Positions 1-7,623 of a stretch of DNA of 52,898 nt are shown here, piece after piece. The translations under genes were made by a program, and so were the position numbers. Each line of letters begins with the position of its first letter. Positions within the stretch are counted from its first letter, which is position 1. Origin of the DNA: Prevotella sp. (GTDB lineage Bacteria; Bacteroidota; Bacteroidia; Bacteroidales; Bacteroidaceae); assembly GCA_017524385.1 (NCBI GenBank), contig JAFWSS010000224.1, forward strand, positions 1 through 52,898. The letters run 5' to 3'. The notes under the pieces were generated by a model, which did not search any database, was not told where the DNA came from, and saw only the letters and a program-made list of their open reading frames with translations.

Positions 1-21
1 TCTTCAATTTTAGCTTCGCTG

Positions 22-83
22 ATTTTTGTCGCGACTCGGCAGAGTTCAAGCAAGCTTGACTCTGCTCTCGCTGCTCCAAAAAT
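22..83. repeat. 61-62 bp structured hairpin repeat, copy A (3' flank of susD)
   Basis: The outer arms ATTTTTG (22-28) and CAAAAAT (77-83) pair. An inner stem pairs GCAGAGTTCAAG (39-50) with CTTGACTCTGC (55-65) around CAAG, with one bulged T. A second copy with different arm sequences but the same layout lies at 44453-44513, behind the GH2 gene. In both cases the element follows the stop codon of a polysaccharide-utilisation gene in the same relative orientation, with a short TTCAATTTTC-type tract between. Confidence 0.6.
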
Positions 84-127
84 TCAATTTTCAATCTTCA
101 ATCTTCAATTTTCAATCTTCAATCTCC
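84..127. repeat. TTCAATCTTCAATTTTC low-complexity tract
   Basis: Roughly 8-9 bp units of TTCAATTT or TTCAATCT run up to the susD stop codon. The same tract type recurs at 23157-23300 before tatA, and a short piece forms the last codons of the GH2 gene at about 44427-44443. Confidence 0.7.
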
Positions 128-1753
128 TCAGTATCCTGGGTTCTGCTTGAGCCTCTTGTTGAGACTGAGCGCACCTCCGGGGATGGGGAACACGATGGTG
201 TGGCGGTCTGCTTCGTCGGGGCGTTGCGGCCTAATGTCATAACTGCGGTGGAAAAGGTCGAAGCGGATGAGGTCTTGGCGGCGCCAACCTTCCCACATCA
301 GTTCCATCAAACGCTCGTCGAGCAAGTTGGAGAGAGTGGCTTTCCTGTAGGGCATACCCACGCGTGCACGTACCATGTTCATTTCCTTGTCACCATTGTC
401 CCCATTGCGAACCTTGGCTTCTGATTTCATCAGCAGCACGTCGGCGTAGCGGAAGAGCACGATGTCGTTGTCTTGTAGTTGCCCGTCGGAATAGGCGGTG
501 CGGTCCACCTCGTATTTCTTCATTCGTGCTCCGGCGGTTTTCTCATAGGGCTCGCCGGTGAGGTCGAGGGCCATGGTGAGTGGCTGATAGACTAATGGCT
601 CTCCGGTGTCGAGGGTGACCATCACATCGTTGACATACACGGTGTCGGCGTAGAAGTTGTACTTGAAACGGCTGTCTTCATTTTTGGTGTTGTATCCGAA
701 GGTCCTCACGGTGCTCAGGGTGGCCGACGTGCCGTTCTCGGAGGCCATACCGTAGGCACCGCCGTGGTTGTAGTGACGGGAGCGGAAGAGGTTGATGAAG
801 ATGTTGGAGAAAAGGATCTTGTCCATGGGGATGGTGAAGATGTTCTCCTTGGAATTCTCGTTGTTGACTGAGAAATTGGCTGGGTAATAGCTCTCCAACT
901 GATAGCCGGCGGCGGTGAGCTTGTCGCACCAGTACATGCAAGCCTCCCAGGCGTTGAGGGGCTCCTCCTCGCACACGAGGGTGATGTCTTTTCCGTCTGG
1001 ACGCACGTCGTCGGTCCAGTTGTCATCTGTCCATACTTCGGCGTTGATGGCCATCTTCGCCAGGATGAACCATGCCACGTGCTGGGTCATTCGTCCGTAG
1101 TAGTTGCCTTCGTAGTTGCTGTGCTCGTCGGCGAGATAGGGCAGGGCGTTGCTTAGTTCTTCCCAGATGTTGTTGAAGAGTGTGCTACGGCTCACTTGTT
1201 CTGCCGCGCTGAGTTCCGTGGTGGCGGTGCGGACGTAAGGCACGCTGCCGTAGAGGTCGAGCAGGTAATAGTAGTACATCGCGCGGAGGGCTCTCACTTC
1301 TGCTTCCCATGACCTGAGGGTCTTTTCTTCAAAGTGGCCGGTGTAGGCGTCGAGGCGGTTGATGGCTTTGTTGCATTTCACGATGACCTTGTAAAGGTAG
1401 TTCCAGGTATCTTCCACCGGACCTACGTTGAAGTAATGGACGTAGAGGCCTTGCCACAGGCCGCCGTCATACCAGTCGCCGCCACGGGTGGGGATGATGG
1501 CTTCGTCGGTAGTGAAGGTGCTCAGGTCATACACTCCCTTTGACGTGCCTTGAAGGCCTTGGCTGTTGGCGTTTCCACCAATGTAACTGTAAAGGTTGGC
1601 TACGGTGTTGAGGTACATGTTGGCGGGGGTGTCGAAGGCTTCTTCTTCGTCAATCCTGTCTCTTGGGTCTTCGTCGAGGCAGGAGGTGAAGGTGAGGGTT
1701 GCCAAGGCGAGGAGCCCCGCGAGGATGCTTATATGTTTGGTATGTTGGTTCAT
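128..1753 (-). CDS. SusD/RagB-family outer-membrane glycan-binding lipoprotein
   Basis: This is a surface lipoprotein that captures oligosaccharides and hands them to its SusC partner, encoded just upstream. I take the start at MNQHTKHIS (541 residues), which gives a short signal peptide ending in the lipobox LTFTSC. An ATG four codons earlier is possible. The N-terminal half is helix-rich (TPR-like in this family), with the characteristic LRAMYYYYLLDLYGSVPY segment. The C-terminus ends in KQNPGY, the usual SusD ending. The gene starts about 37 bp after the susC stop on the same strand, so the two are probably co-transcribed. Family assignment is firm. The substrate is not visible; arabinan or pectin is inferred from the enzymes further along. 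Confidence 0.95.
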   Translation of the reverse strand: MNQHTKHISILAGLLALATLTFTSCLDEDPRDRIDEEEAFDTPANMYLNTVANLYSYIGGNANSQGLQGTSKGVYDLSTFTTDEAIIPTRGGDWYDGGLWQGLYVHYFNVGPVEDTWNYLYKVIVKCNKAINRLDAYTGHFEEKTLRSWEAEVRALRAMYYYYLLDLYGSVPYVRTATTELSAAEQVSRSTLFNNIWEELSNALPYLADEHSNYEGNYYGRMTQHVAWFILAKMAINAEVWTDDNWTDDVRPDGKDITLVCEEEPLNAWEACMYWCDKLTAAGYQLESYYPANFSVNNENSKENIFTIPMDKILFSNIFINLFRSRHYNHGGAYGMASENGTSATLSTVRTFGYNTKNEDSRFKYNFYADTVYVNDVMVTLDTGEPLVYQPLTMALDLTGEPYEKTAGARMKKYEVDRTAYSDGQLQDNDIVLFRYADVLLMKSEAKVRNGDNGDKEMNMVRARVGMPYRKATLSNLLDERLMELMWEGWRRQDLIRFDLFHRSYDIRPQRPDEADRHTIVFPIPGGALSLNKRLKQNPGY

Positions 1754-1790
1754 GATGGTTGGCATGTTGGTGTGTGACGGTGAAGGAGGG

Positions 1791-4544
1791 TTAGAGCGAG
1801 ATGCTCACACCGAAGGTGAAGGAGCGGTAGGGGGGGTAGGAGCGTTTGTCATCGATGCCGAGGGTGTTGCTCACTACATAACTGTTGATCATCGGTGTCA
1901 GGCCGCTGTAGGAGGTGATGGTGCCGATGTTGTTGATGCTGAAGGAGAGGCGAAGCGTGTTGACATAGGGCGTGTATCGGCGGATGGGGATGTTCCATCC
2001 GAAGGTGAGGTAGTCGAAATTGAGGTAGTCGCCGCTTTCAAGATAGTAGTCGGTGGCCACTTGGTCGTAAATCATACGCTTCGGGGCGTCGCTCATAACG
2101 TTGTAGTCGGGGAAGGAACCCATGTTCATGAAAGTGAGTGTCGTGCCGTTGTATATCTTGTGGCCGAAGGCTCCGTTCATCTGAAGGGAGACGTCGAAGT
2201 TCTTGTACCTGAAACTGATGTTCGAACCTAATGTCCATTTCGGGGTGGCTTGCCCGGCGATGTACCTGTCGGTGGCGGGGTCTGTCTTGCCGTCGTTGTC
2301 AAGGTCGGCGATTTCATAATAGTAGGTGCCGTCGCCAAAGTCCTCCACGCCTGTGCAGTGGGGAAGGAAGAACACCCCGATGGGCTGGCCCACAATCTGA
2401 TAGACGATGTCGTTGTTGCCGCCATGGAATCCTGCTCCGTTGAGCGAACCGATGGCGGTGATGTCTTTGGCGGTCATGTATTCGCCATTGTAGTTCCCGG
2501 AGAGGGAGATGAGTTTGTTTTTCTGGTAGGAGAGGTTCATATTCACGATGAGTTGCATGTCTCGTGTCTCCAGGGGTGTGCCGCCAAAGCCCAACTCAAA
2601 ACCTTGGTTGCTCATGGAACCGAGGTTGGCCAGCAACTTGTCGTAAGGGTAGGGGGGCACGCTCACGTCATACATGTAGAGCATGTCGTGGGTCTTTGAG
2701 TAGTAGTATTCTGCGGTCATCACAAAACGGTTGCGCCACAGACCGAGGTCAAGGCCGACGTTGACGGAGCCGCGGGTCTCCCATTTCAGGTCGGGGTTGG
2801 CATTGCTGGCGTGGCCGAGGGTGACGCTTGGAGTGCCGTAGGTAGGGACGATGGCGATGGGTTGGTACATCTCCAGGGAGTTGTAGGAATCGATACCGCC
2901 TAAGTTGCCTGAGATACCAGAGCTGACACGCAATTTGAGCAGACTGATGTCTGTGATGTTCTTGACGAACTCTTCCTTGAGGAGGTCCCATTCAAAGGAG
3001 ATGGAGGGGAAGTAACCCCAACGGTTGTTCTTGCCCACCTTGCTGCTGCCGTCGGCGCGCATGGTGAATCCCAAGGTGTACCGGTGAAGGAAGAGGTATT
3101 TGGCGTTGAACATAAAGGAGGTGAGGATGGGGCGCTGGTAACTAGAACCTGTACCTCCATAGGGGCGTAGCGAACCGGCCTTGAGGTTATGGTAGCCAAA
3201 CTCGTTGGTAGTGAACCCTTTCACGGTGGTGTAGAAACCCGTGAGCACGTCGCGCTGGTATTCCATCAGACCGGTCGCCTCAAGGCGGTTTTCTGAGTTG
3301 AAGTCCCACCAGTAATCTACAGCGATGTTGCCGAGCCAGTTCTCGCTCTTCCGCTCACCGCGGTAAGCTTGACCTTGAGCCCACACCCATGTGGGAAGGT
3401 ATTGTGCGTCTTCGGTGCTTGTGTAGGAATAGGAACCGAAGGCGCTCACGCTGAGGTTGGGCCAGATCTGGTAGGTCAGTTTCACATGGGTGTTGAAGTT
3501 GAGGTTCTTCTCATGATCTTGCTCTTGCAGGAGGGCCATGGGGTTGTTGATTTGCGAGGCGGTGGAGTTCTTGTCCCAACCTCCGTTGCCATTACGGTAT
3601 TGGGAGATGGTGGGGTTCATAGCGGCGGCGGAGTAGAAGAGACCTTGCTCGTCGAAGATGTCATGGGCATTCTGAGAGGAACCATAAACACCTAGTTCGA
3701 CGCTGAGACGGTCGTCAAAGGCTTTTTGGAAGATGTCGAGTTTCGCCACGAAATTGCTATAGTCGTTGGTGCGAATTACTGTCCTGTGGTCCATGATGCC
3801 TATGGAGGCACGGTAGTTGTTGCTCTCGGTGCCGCCGCCGAATGCCACATGATGGTTTTGTACGGAGCCGGTGCGAGTGATGGCATCCTGATAGTCAACG
3901 TCGCTTCCTTGGGCCACATAGTGCAGGCCAAGTCTGTCGGCTGTGTTGATGTAATCCTCTTTTGAGAGCATGTTGAGCTTCTTGTAAGTGGACTCGAAAC
4001 CGAGATTGCCGTCATAGGAGATGTGGAATTTGCCTCCCTTTCCTTTCTTCGTGGTTACCTCGATGACGCCGGAAGCACCTCTTGAACCATATTTGGCCGT
4101 CTCTGCTGCATTCTTGAGGATGGTGAAACTCTCGATGTCGGCGGGATAAATGGAGGAGAGTGTGGCAATGTCGGAGGCTACGCCATCTATGATGACGAGG
4201 GGGTCGTTGCCGCCGGTGAGCGACGTGGTGCCGCGCACGCGAACGCTGCTGAGCATGGCCATGTGGTTGTCGCCGCTTGACACCTGAACGCCGGCGGCCT
4301 GGCCGCTAAGAGCGCTGAGTGAGTTGGTGACCAAGCCTTTGTTCATACGCTCCTCGGTGACCTTGTCAGTGGAACCGCCGCTGAAACGGGTGGCATTGGG
4401 CACGGTGTCGGAGACTGACACGGGAGTGTCGGTGGCTCGACTCTTATGGCGGTCGATGATTAGAGGGGTGTTGCGCTGGGCGTGTGTGACGAGTGGAACA
4501 AGCGACAGGCCCGTCAAGGCTAATAGGATGATGCTTCTTTTCAT
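1791..4544 (-). CDS. SusC/RagA-family TonB-dependent outer-membrane transporter
   Basis: This beta-barrel porin imports oligosaccharides using TonB energy and works as a pair with the SusD-like protein downstream. The 917 residues begin with a Sec signal peptide (MKRSIILLALTGLSLVPLVTHA). A plug domain follows at about residues 60-175, with the family segments SVRVRGTTSLTGGNDPLVIIDG-like and YGSRGASGVIEVTTKKGK. The remainder is barrel, ending FTFGVSISL. It is shorter than usual SusC proteins because the N-terminal carboxypeptidase-regulatory-like domain is absent; only about 35 residues separate the signal peptide from the plug. A -7 promoter element and a leader of about 100 nt precede it. 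Confidence 0.95.
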   Translation of the reverse strand: MKRSIILLALTGLSLVPLVTHAQRNTPLIIDRHKSRATDTPVSVSDTVPNATRFSGGSTDKVTEERMNKGLVTNSLSALSGQAAGVQVSSGDNHMAMLSSVRVRGTTSLTGGNDPLVIIDGVASDIATLSSIYPADIESFTILKNAAETAKYGSRGASGVIEVTTKKGKGGKFHISYDGNLGFESTYKKLNMLSKEDYINTADRLGLHYVAQGSDVDYQDAITRTGSVQNHHVAFGGGTESNNYRASIGIMDHRTVIRTNDYSNFVAKLDIFQKAFDDRLSVELGVYGSSQNAHDIFDEQGLFYSAAAMNPTISQYRNGNGGWDKNSTASQINNPMALLQEQDHEKNLNFNTHVKLTYQIWPNLSVSAFGSYSYTSTEDAQYLPTWVWAQGQAYRGERKSENWLGNIAVDYWWDFNSENRLEATGLMEYQRDVLTGFYTTVKGFTTNEFGYHNLKAGSLRPYGGTGSSYQRPILTSFMFNAKYLFLHRYTLGFTMRADGSSKVGKNNRWGYFPSISFEWDLLKEEFVKNITDISLLKLRVSSGISGNLGGIDSYNSLEMYQPIAIVPTYGTPSVTLGHASNANPDLKWETRGSVNVGLDLGLWRNRFVMTAEYYYSKTHDMLYMYDVSVPPYPYDKLLANLGSMSNQGFELGFGGTPLETRDMQLIVNMNLSYQKNKLISLSGNYNGEYMTAKDITAIGSLNGAGFHGGNNDIVYQIVGQPIGVFFLPHCTGVEDFGDGTYYYEIADLDNDGKTDPATDRYIAGQATPKWTLGSNISFRYKNFDVSLQMNGAFGHKIYNGTTLTFMNMGSFPDYNVMSDAPKRMIYDQVATDYYLESGDYLNFDYLTFGWNIPIRRYTPYVNTLRLSFSINNIGTITSYSGLTPMINSYVVSNTLGIDDKRSYPPYRSFTFGVSISL

Positions 4545-4653
4545 ATAATAATAGGTGGTAGGTGTTGTTCTTCTTTTGTTTTTATTGTTCTAGACTCTCT
4601 ACTGAGTCTGGTGCTTCTGGTGCCTCTAATGTCTCCTAGGGCTTATTATGCTG

Positions 4654-4661
4654 CAAATTTA
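4654..4661 (-). promoter_or_regulatory. Probable -7 element for the susC-susD operon
   Basis: On the minus strand the sequence reads TAAATTTG, matching the Bacteroidetes -7 consensus TAnnTTTG. No clear -33 TTTG was found. The predicted leader of about 100 nt contains a small hairpin (GACTC ... GAGTC, about 4593-4608) and a repeated GCACCAGA. Confidence 0.4.
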
Positions 4662-4788
4662 GAAAAAAATCTGATATTTTAAGCCAGTTGGGATAAAAAA
4701 AGGAATAAATCCCTCCGAAGAAGGATTCCACAAGTCTTTTATCGCACTTTTCGAAAATCAAGGCGTATGCTTCTCCCTTCTCCCTTAC

Positions 4789-5014
4789 TCCCGAAAGTGA
4801 TCATATGTCCCTTTAACTCCTCTTTAACTCCCTTTTAACTCCCGAAAGTGATCATATGTCCCTTTAACTCCCCTTTAACTCCTTTTTAACTCCCCTTTAA
4901 CTCCTCTTTAACTCCCCTTTAACTCCCCTTTAACTCCCCTTTAACTCCTTTTTAACTCCCCTTTAACTCCCTTTTAACTCCTCTTTAACTCCCCAAAAAT
5001 CATATGTCCCTTTA
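4789..5014 (+). repeat. CATATG/YYTTTAACTCC array, locus 1 (15 units)
   Basis: The word CATATGTCCC occurs three times (4802, 4852, 5001), the first two preceded by CCGAAAGTGAT. Between them lie 3 and then 12 head-to-tail 11-bp units, YYTTTAACTCC, where only the first two pyrimidines vary (CC, TC, CT or TT). There are no spacers. It lies between susC and a small peptide gene. Related loci are at 7538, 11092, 35813 (reverse) and 52529. Confidence 0.9.
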
Positions 5015-5028
5015 CCCAGGATATAATA

Positions 5029-5064
5029 CAAGTCTCCCCCGAACCAAGGTTCGGGGGAGACTTG
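5029..5064. terminator. Perfect 17-bp inverted repeat, probable bidirectional terminator
   Basis: The arm at 5029-5045 (CAAGTCTCCCCCGAACC) pairs exactly with 5048-5064, leaving only AA between. A second inverted repeat, ATTGGTTT ... AAACCAAT, follows and overlaps the end of the 59-residue gene. There is no strong T tract on either side. It could end the small minus-strand gene or insulate it from the repeat array. Confidence 0.55.
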
Positions 5065-5077
5065 TGATTGGTTTCAT

Positions 5078-5257
5078 TTAAAAACCAATGCTCAGATGGT
5101 CGTTGCCTTTTGGGCTGGTCAGGGGACTGTCATCCTCATCGAAATCGTAGGAGTTGCTCAACTGGCCATCGCCAACTTCGTCGATCAGGCTCAACATCAA
5201 TGGCAGTTGAAGGGTGCCTTCAACACACTCCGTAACGGGTTTGATGTACTTCTTCAT
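5078..5257 (-). CDS. Small acidic-tailed peptide, 59 residues (MKKYIKPVTE type)
   Basis: An open frame runs from ATG at 5257 to TAA at 5078. The product starts MKKYIKPVTECVEGTL, continues LMLSLIDEVGDG, and has an acidic stretch DFDEDD before ending HLSIGF. I recognise the general style of short Bacteroidales proteins that begin MKK-Y-x-x-P and have an Asp/Glu-rich tail, but know of no assigned function. There is no classical signal peptide; a short hydrophobic stretch lies at residues 17-25. Support comes from a well-placed promoter (TTTG, 20 bp, TAATTTTA), a leader of about 70 nt and a strong hairpin just beyond the stop. Confidence 0.65.
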   Translation of the reverse strand: MKKYIKPVTECVEGTLQLPLMLSLIDEVGDGQLSNSYDFDEDDSPLTSPKGNDHLSIGF

Positions 5258-5337
5258 GGCTCTTATCTTTTTGTTTTAATTATTGAATGCTAGTTCCTAT
5301 GGCATAGGTTTGAGTGGGGAATGCCATTTAACGGGTG

Positions 5338-5369
5338 TAAAATTATGCTATTTTTTCCAATTGTGCAAA
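5338..5369 (-). promoter_or_regulatory. Bacteroidetes-type promoter for the 59-residue peptide gene
   Basis: On the minus strand TTTG (5366-5369), a 20-bp spacer and TAATTTTA (5338-5345) match the -33/-7 pattern with one mismatch. The transcript would carry a leader containing a TGGCAT ... ATGCCA stem. Confidence 0.5.
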
Positions 5370-5461
5370 AAAAAATGTCCAAAATCAACAATTTGCCATA
5401 CAAAAAAAGCATTTTGATATTTTTTTTTGACGAATTGTCGCCCTTTTAAGATATGGATGCA

Positions 5462-5908
5462 TCACCAACCCTGAGGTTCGTACTTGATGACAAAGCCATA
5501 TACATAATGGGGGTCGTCGTTCACGGGAGACGTGTAGAGGGCATAGGGCTCTTTTATGAACTTGCGGTTCGGTCCCAAACCGCCGACAGGGGTGTAGCCA
5601 CACATACGGGCTGAGCCTTCCACTTCGCGGGGAGACGGAGCCGTGGTGAAGAGGAATTTCATATAGTCCACATGGTCACCCACAATGTAAAGCATTGCAT
5701 CGGTTTGCGTCTTCTTGTTGGTGAAATAGACAAGGTCGCCGCGGCGGGTGACTTTCTTGAAACCTTCCTTCTTCATCGCTTTTTTGGCTACTTTGAAATC
5801 CATGCGCATGGAGTAGTCGGCAATGTGAAGGCAGGAGTTCATTTCCTGGGCTTGTGATGCCAGGCAGAACAGCAAGGCTGTTAGCAGGGTGAAGAATGCT
5901 TTTTTCAT
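5462..5908 (-). CDS. Small secreted protein of unknown function, 148 residues
   Basis: The start is placed at MKKAFFTLLTALLFCLASQAQ, a clear Sec signal peptide likely cleaved after SQA. A good -7 element lies 30 nt upstream, so longer open frames reaching past 6000 are not needed. The mature part of about 125 residues is basic in its first half (KVAKKAMKKEGFKKVTRRGD) and mixed alpha/beta in appearance. It ends YVYGFVIKYEPQGW. I do not recognise the family. It is a single-gene unit between two small-gene clusters. Confidence 0.8.
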   Translation of the reverse strand: MKKAFFTLLTALLFCLASQAQEMNSCLHIADYSMRMDFKVAKKAMKKEGFKKVTRRGDLVYFTNKKTQTDAMLYIVGDHVDYMKFLFTTAPSPREVEGSARMCGYTPVGGLGPNRKFIKEPYALYTSPVNDDPHYVYGFVIKYEPQGW

Positions 5909-5937
5909 TAGAGGATAGGTTTTTGGTTTGTAATGTG

Positions 5938-5945
5938 CAAATATA
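5938..5945 (-). promoter_or_regulatory. -7 promoter element for the 148-residue secreted protein
   Basis: The minus strand reads TATATTTG, an exact TAnnTTTG match, 30 nt before the start codon. The -33 position has only a T-rich partial match. Confidence 0.45.
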
Positions 5946-6035
5946 CGCAATTTTTTGAAAAATGTTTCATTTTTCACTTTTTTCTTTTTCAAAAACCTTT
6001 CTTTTTGCATATGTTTGTGAAAAAACACTGCATTA

Positions 6036-6067
6036 TTTGGAAAATACTCAAGATATGTGTATCTTAG
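6036..6067 (+). promoter_or_regulatory. Promoter for the tandem Cys-motif genes
   Basis: TTTG (6036-6039), a 20-bp spacer and TATCTTAG (6060-6067, one mismatch to TAnnTTTG) lie about 80 bp before the first of the two paralogous genes. Confidence 0.45.
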
Positions 6068-6146
6068 CAACCTGAATCCATGCATGGGAAAACTCTTTTG
6101 AAATGATAGGTGGAGAATGAAGTAGAACAATAAACATTCGACGGCA

Positions 6147-6500
6147 ATGGAATATGGAAAAAAGATTTGCGAGAAATTGAAAGGAATCCGTATGGAGGTT
6201 GCTCGCGCCAATGGCATCACATATCAACCAGCTGAGTGCAGCCACGAGGGTGATTGCGCTGGCACTTGCCCGCAGTGTGAAGCGGAAGTGAGATATCTCG
6301 AGCATAAACTCGGCTTGAAACGGGTGGTGGGGAAGGCTGCTTTCATCGGTATGGCGGTGGGGGTTGCCGTGGCTGTTGAGTCGTGTGGATTTAGAGTCTC
6401 CGGAATGTTGGTCAACCAAAAGGATGAAGCAGACACCACCGCCGTGGCTGACGATGCCAATGCCGCAAAAACCATAGATATGCCCGTGGACGGGAAATAA
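6147..6500 (+). CDS. Cys-motif single-pass membrane protein, paralog 1
   Basis: This 117-residue protein has three parts. An N-terminal helical head (MEYGKKICEKLKGIRMEVARA) leads to a cysteine cluster at residues 31-46, C-x5-C-x3-C-x2-C, reading CSHEGDCAGTCPQCEAE. This could bind a metal or iron-sulfur cluster. A hydrophobic segment at about 59-80 (GKAAFIGMAVGVAVAVES) precedes a polar tail ending KTIDMPVDGK. The head-to-tail order suggests a cytoplasmic Cys domain anchored in the inner membrane with a short periplasmic tail. Similar Cys heads occur in Bacteroidales on some TonB-like proteins, from memory. It is followed 29 bp later by a close paralog. Confidence 0.8.
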   Translation: MEYGKKICEKLKGIRMEVARANGITYQPAECSHEGDCAGTCPQCEAEVRYLEHKLGLKRVVGKAAFIGMAVGVAVAVESCGFRVSGMLVNQKDEADTTAVADDANAAKTIDMPVDGK

Positions 6501-6529
6501 CACCGTTTGAAGAACAAAAAGCAACGACT

Positions 6530-6892
6530 ATGAAATATGGGAAAAAGGTTTGCGAGAAGCTGAAGGAAATCCGTGTGGAGGTTGCTCGCGTCAATGATAT
6601 ACCCTACGAGCCTGCCGAGTGCTACCATGAGGGCGACTGCTCAGGTTCATGCCCCCAATGTGAGGCTGAGGTGAGATACCTGGAGCGCCAACTTGACTTG
6701 AAGCGAGTCGTGGGGAAGGCTGCTTTCATCGGAATGGCAGTGGGCGTCGCTATGGCTGTCGAGTCATGCGGAATGAGGACAGCCGGGGAGGCTGATATTA
6801 CCGGGATGCTGGAAGAGGTGGACACACCAAAGGTGGATTCTGCTCAAAAATGTCCCGCCAACACCATTGACATGCCCGTAGACGGGAAATGA
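6530..6892 (+). CDS. Cys-motif single-pass membrane protein, paralog 2
   Basis: This 120-residue tandem copy of the preceding gene keeps the head (MKYGKKVCEKLKEIRVEVAR), the cluster CYHEGDCSGSCPQCEAE, the membrane segment (GKAAFIGMAVGVAMAVESCG) and the last residues TIDMPVDGK. The linker between membrane segment and tail has diverged and carries a second acidic stretch. Conservation at both ends, with a free linker, suggests that the Cys head and the terminal tail are the working parts. The function is unknown. The two genes are probably one operon ending at the hairpin 6924-6959. Confidence 0.8.
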   Translation: MKYGKKVCEKLKEIRVEVARVNDIPYEPAECYHEGDCSGSCPQCEAEVRYLERQLDLKRVVGKAAFIGMAVGVAMAVESCGMRTAGEADITGMLEEVDTPKVDSAQKCPANTIDMPVDGK

Positions 6893-6923
6893 AAGGCTAT
6901 ATTTTTAGAAATGGAAATCGAAA

Positions 6924-6959
6924 AATCGGAATAGTCAGATTCCTCTGATTATTCCGATT
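6924..6959. terminator. Hairpin between convergent genes
   Basis: AATCGGAATAGTCAGA (6924-6939) pairs with TCTGATTATTCCGATT (6944-6959) around TTCC, 16 bp with one G-T pair. It lies between the Cys-motif operon and a convergent gene. The following TCCGATT/CAGATT-rich stretch up to 7010 repeats parts of the stem. Confidence 0.6.
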
Positions 6960-7010
6960 GTTCGTATTGCTCCGATTGCTCAGAACACTCTGATTTCTCA
7001 GATTCTGCGA

Positions 7011-7427
7011 TTAATATTCCATCATTGGCTCAAGCTCTTTGGCTTGGGCAATCATTTTCTCCACTTCCTTCAGGCTGGGAACGCGGTTGACCAAATTCTT
7101 TGCCTCGTTGATCTCTACCAGTTTGGCGGTAGTGTTTTCTGCGTTGCGGTTGCGGAATTCCTTCACTGTGTCGATGCCGGCGGCTTCCAGAAGTTCGGAG
7201 AACTGTGGTCCAACGCCGTTGATGCGCATTAGGTCGCAGTGGTTGGCCCAGGTGAGGATGAGTTTGGCTGGGATGCCTGTTGCCTCTGCCAGTTCTTTGC
7301 GGCCGGCGGGCTTGCAACATTTTTTCAGCAATTCTTCATCGGTGTTGATGCCTGCGGCAATCAGTTTCTCTGCGTAAACGGGACCGATACCCTCGATGTC
7401 GATAATTTTGTACGTCATATTTGTCAA
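7011..7427 (-). CDS. DUF4332-like helix-hairpin-helix protein
   Basis: This 138-residue protein has two helix-hairpin-helix units. The first reads IEGIGPVYAEKLIAAGINTDEELL and the second INGVGPQFSELLEAAGIDTVKEF, each with the G-h-G-P hairpin and a following aGI-D/T motif typical of DUF4332 and DNA-repair HhH folds. A helical tail follows (SLKEVEKMIAQAKELEPMMEY). Such domains usually contact DNA backbone or act as scaffolds; the specific role here is unknown. The start may be at the first Met (7427) or at MTYKIID (7418). It is monocistronic and convergent with the Cys-motif pair. Confidence 0.85.
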   Translation of the reverse strand: MTNMTYKIIDIEGIGPVYAEKLIAAGINTDEELLKKCCKPAGRKELAEATGIPAKLILTWANHCDLMRINGVGPQFSELLEAAGIDTVKEFRNRNAENTTAKLVEINEAKNLVNRVPSLKEVEKMIAQAKELEPMMEY

Positions 7428-7537
7428 TGTTTAGGTGAATGTAATTCGTTTTTCAGCATCAGCAAATGTAGGCCTTTTTTTTCAAACACACCACATTTTT
7501 TGTCGTTTTATAGGAAATTTTAACAGTCAAGGTGCCG

Positions 7538-7600
7538 CATATGTCCCTTTAACTCCCCTTTGAATCCTTATAGTTGATCGGATGCAAAACTTGTCAAAAT
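7538..7600 (+). repeat. CATATG/YYTTTAACTCC element, locus 2 (2 units plus tail)
   Basis: CATATGTCCC at 7538 is followed by CCTTTAACTCC and the degenerate CCTTTGAATCC. A tail AGTTGATCGGATGCAAAACT follows, matching the tail of loci 4 and 5, and then AT-rich TTAATTATTAATT sequence. The AT-rich end runs into the last codons of the DUF1680 gene (7624). Confidence 0.8.
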
Positions 7601-7623
7601 TATTAATTATAAATTGTTAATTA

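Noticed and set aside
4789-5014. CRISPR-like array
   Set aside because: The 11-bp units are directly adjacent with no unique spacers, and no cas genes are in the window.
5909-6220. N-terminal extension of the 148-residue secreted protein
   Set aside because: The downstream Met begins a proper signal peptide and has a -7 element 30 nt before it; the extension would read through that promoter.
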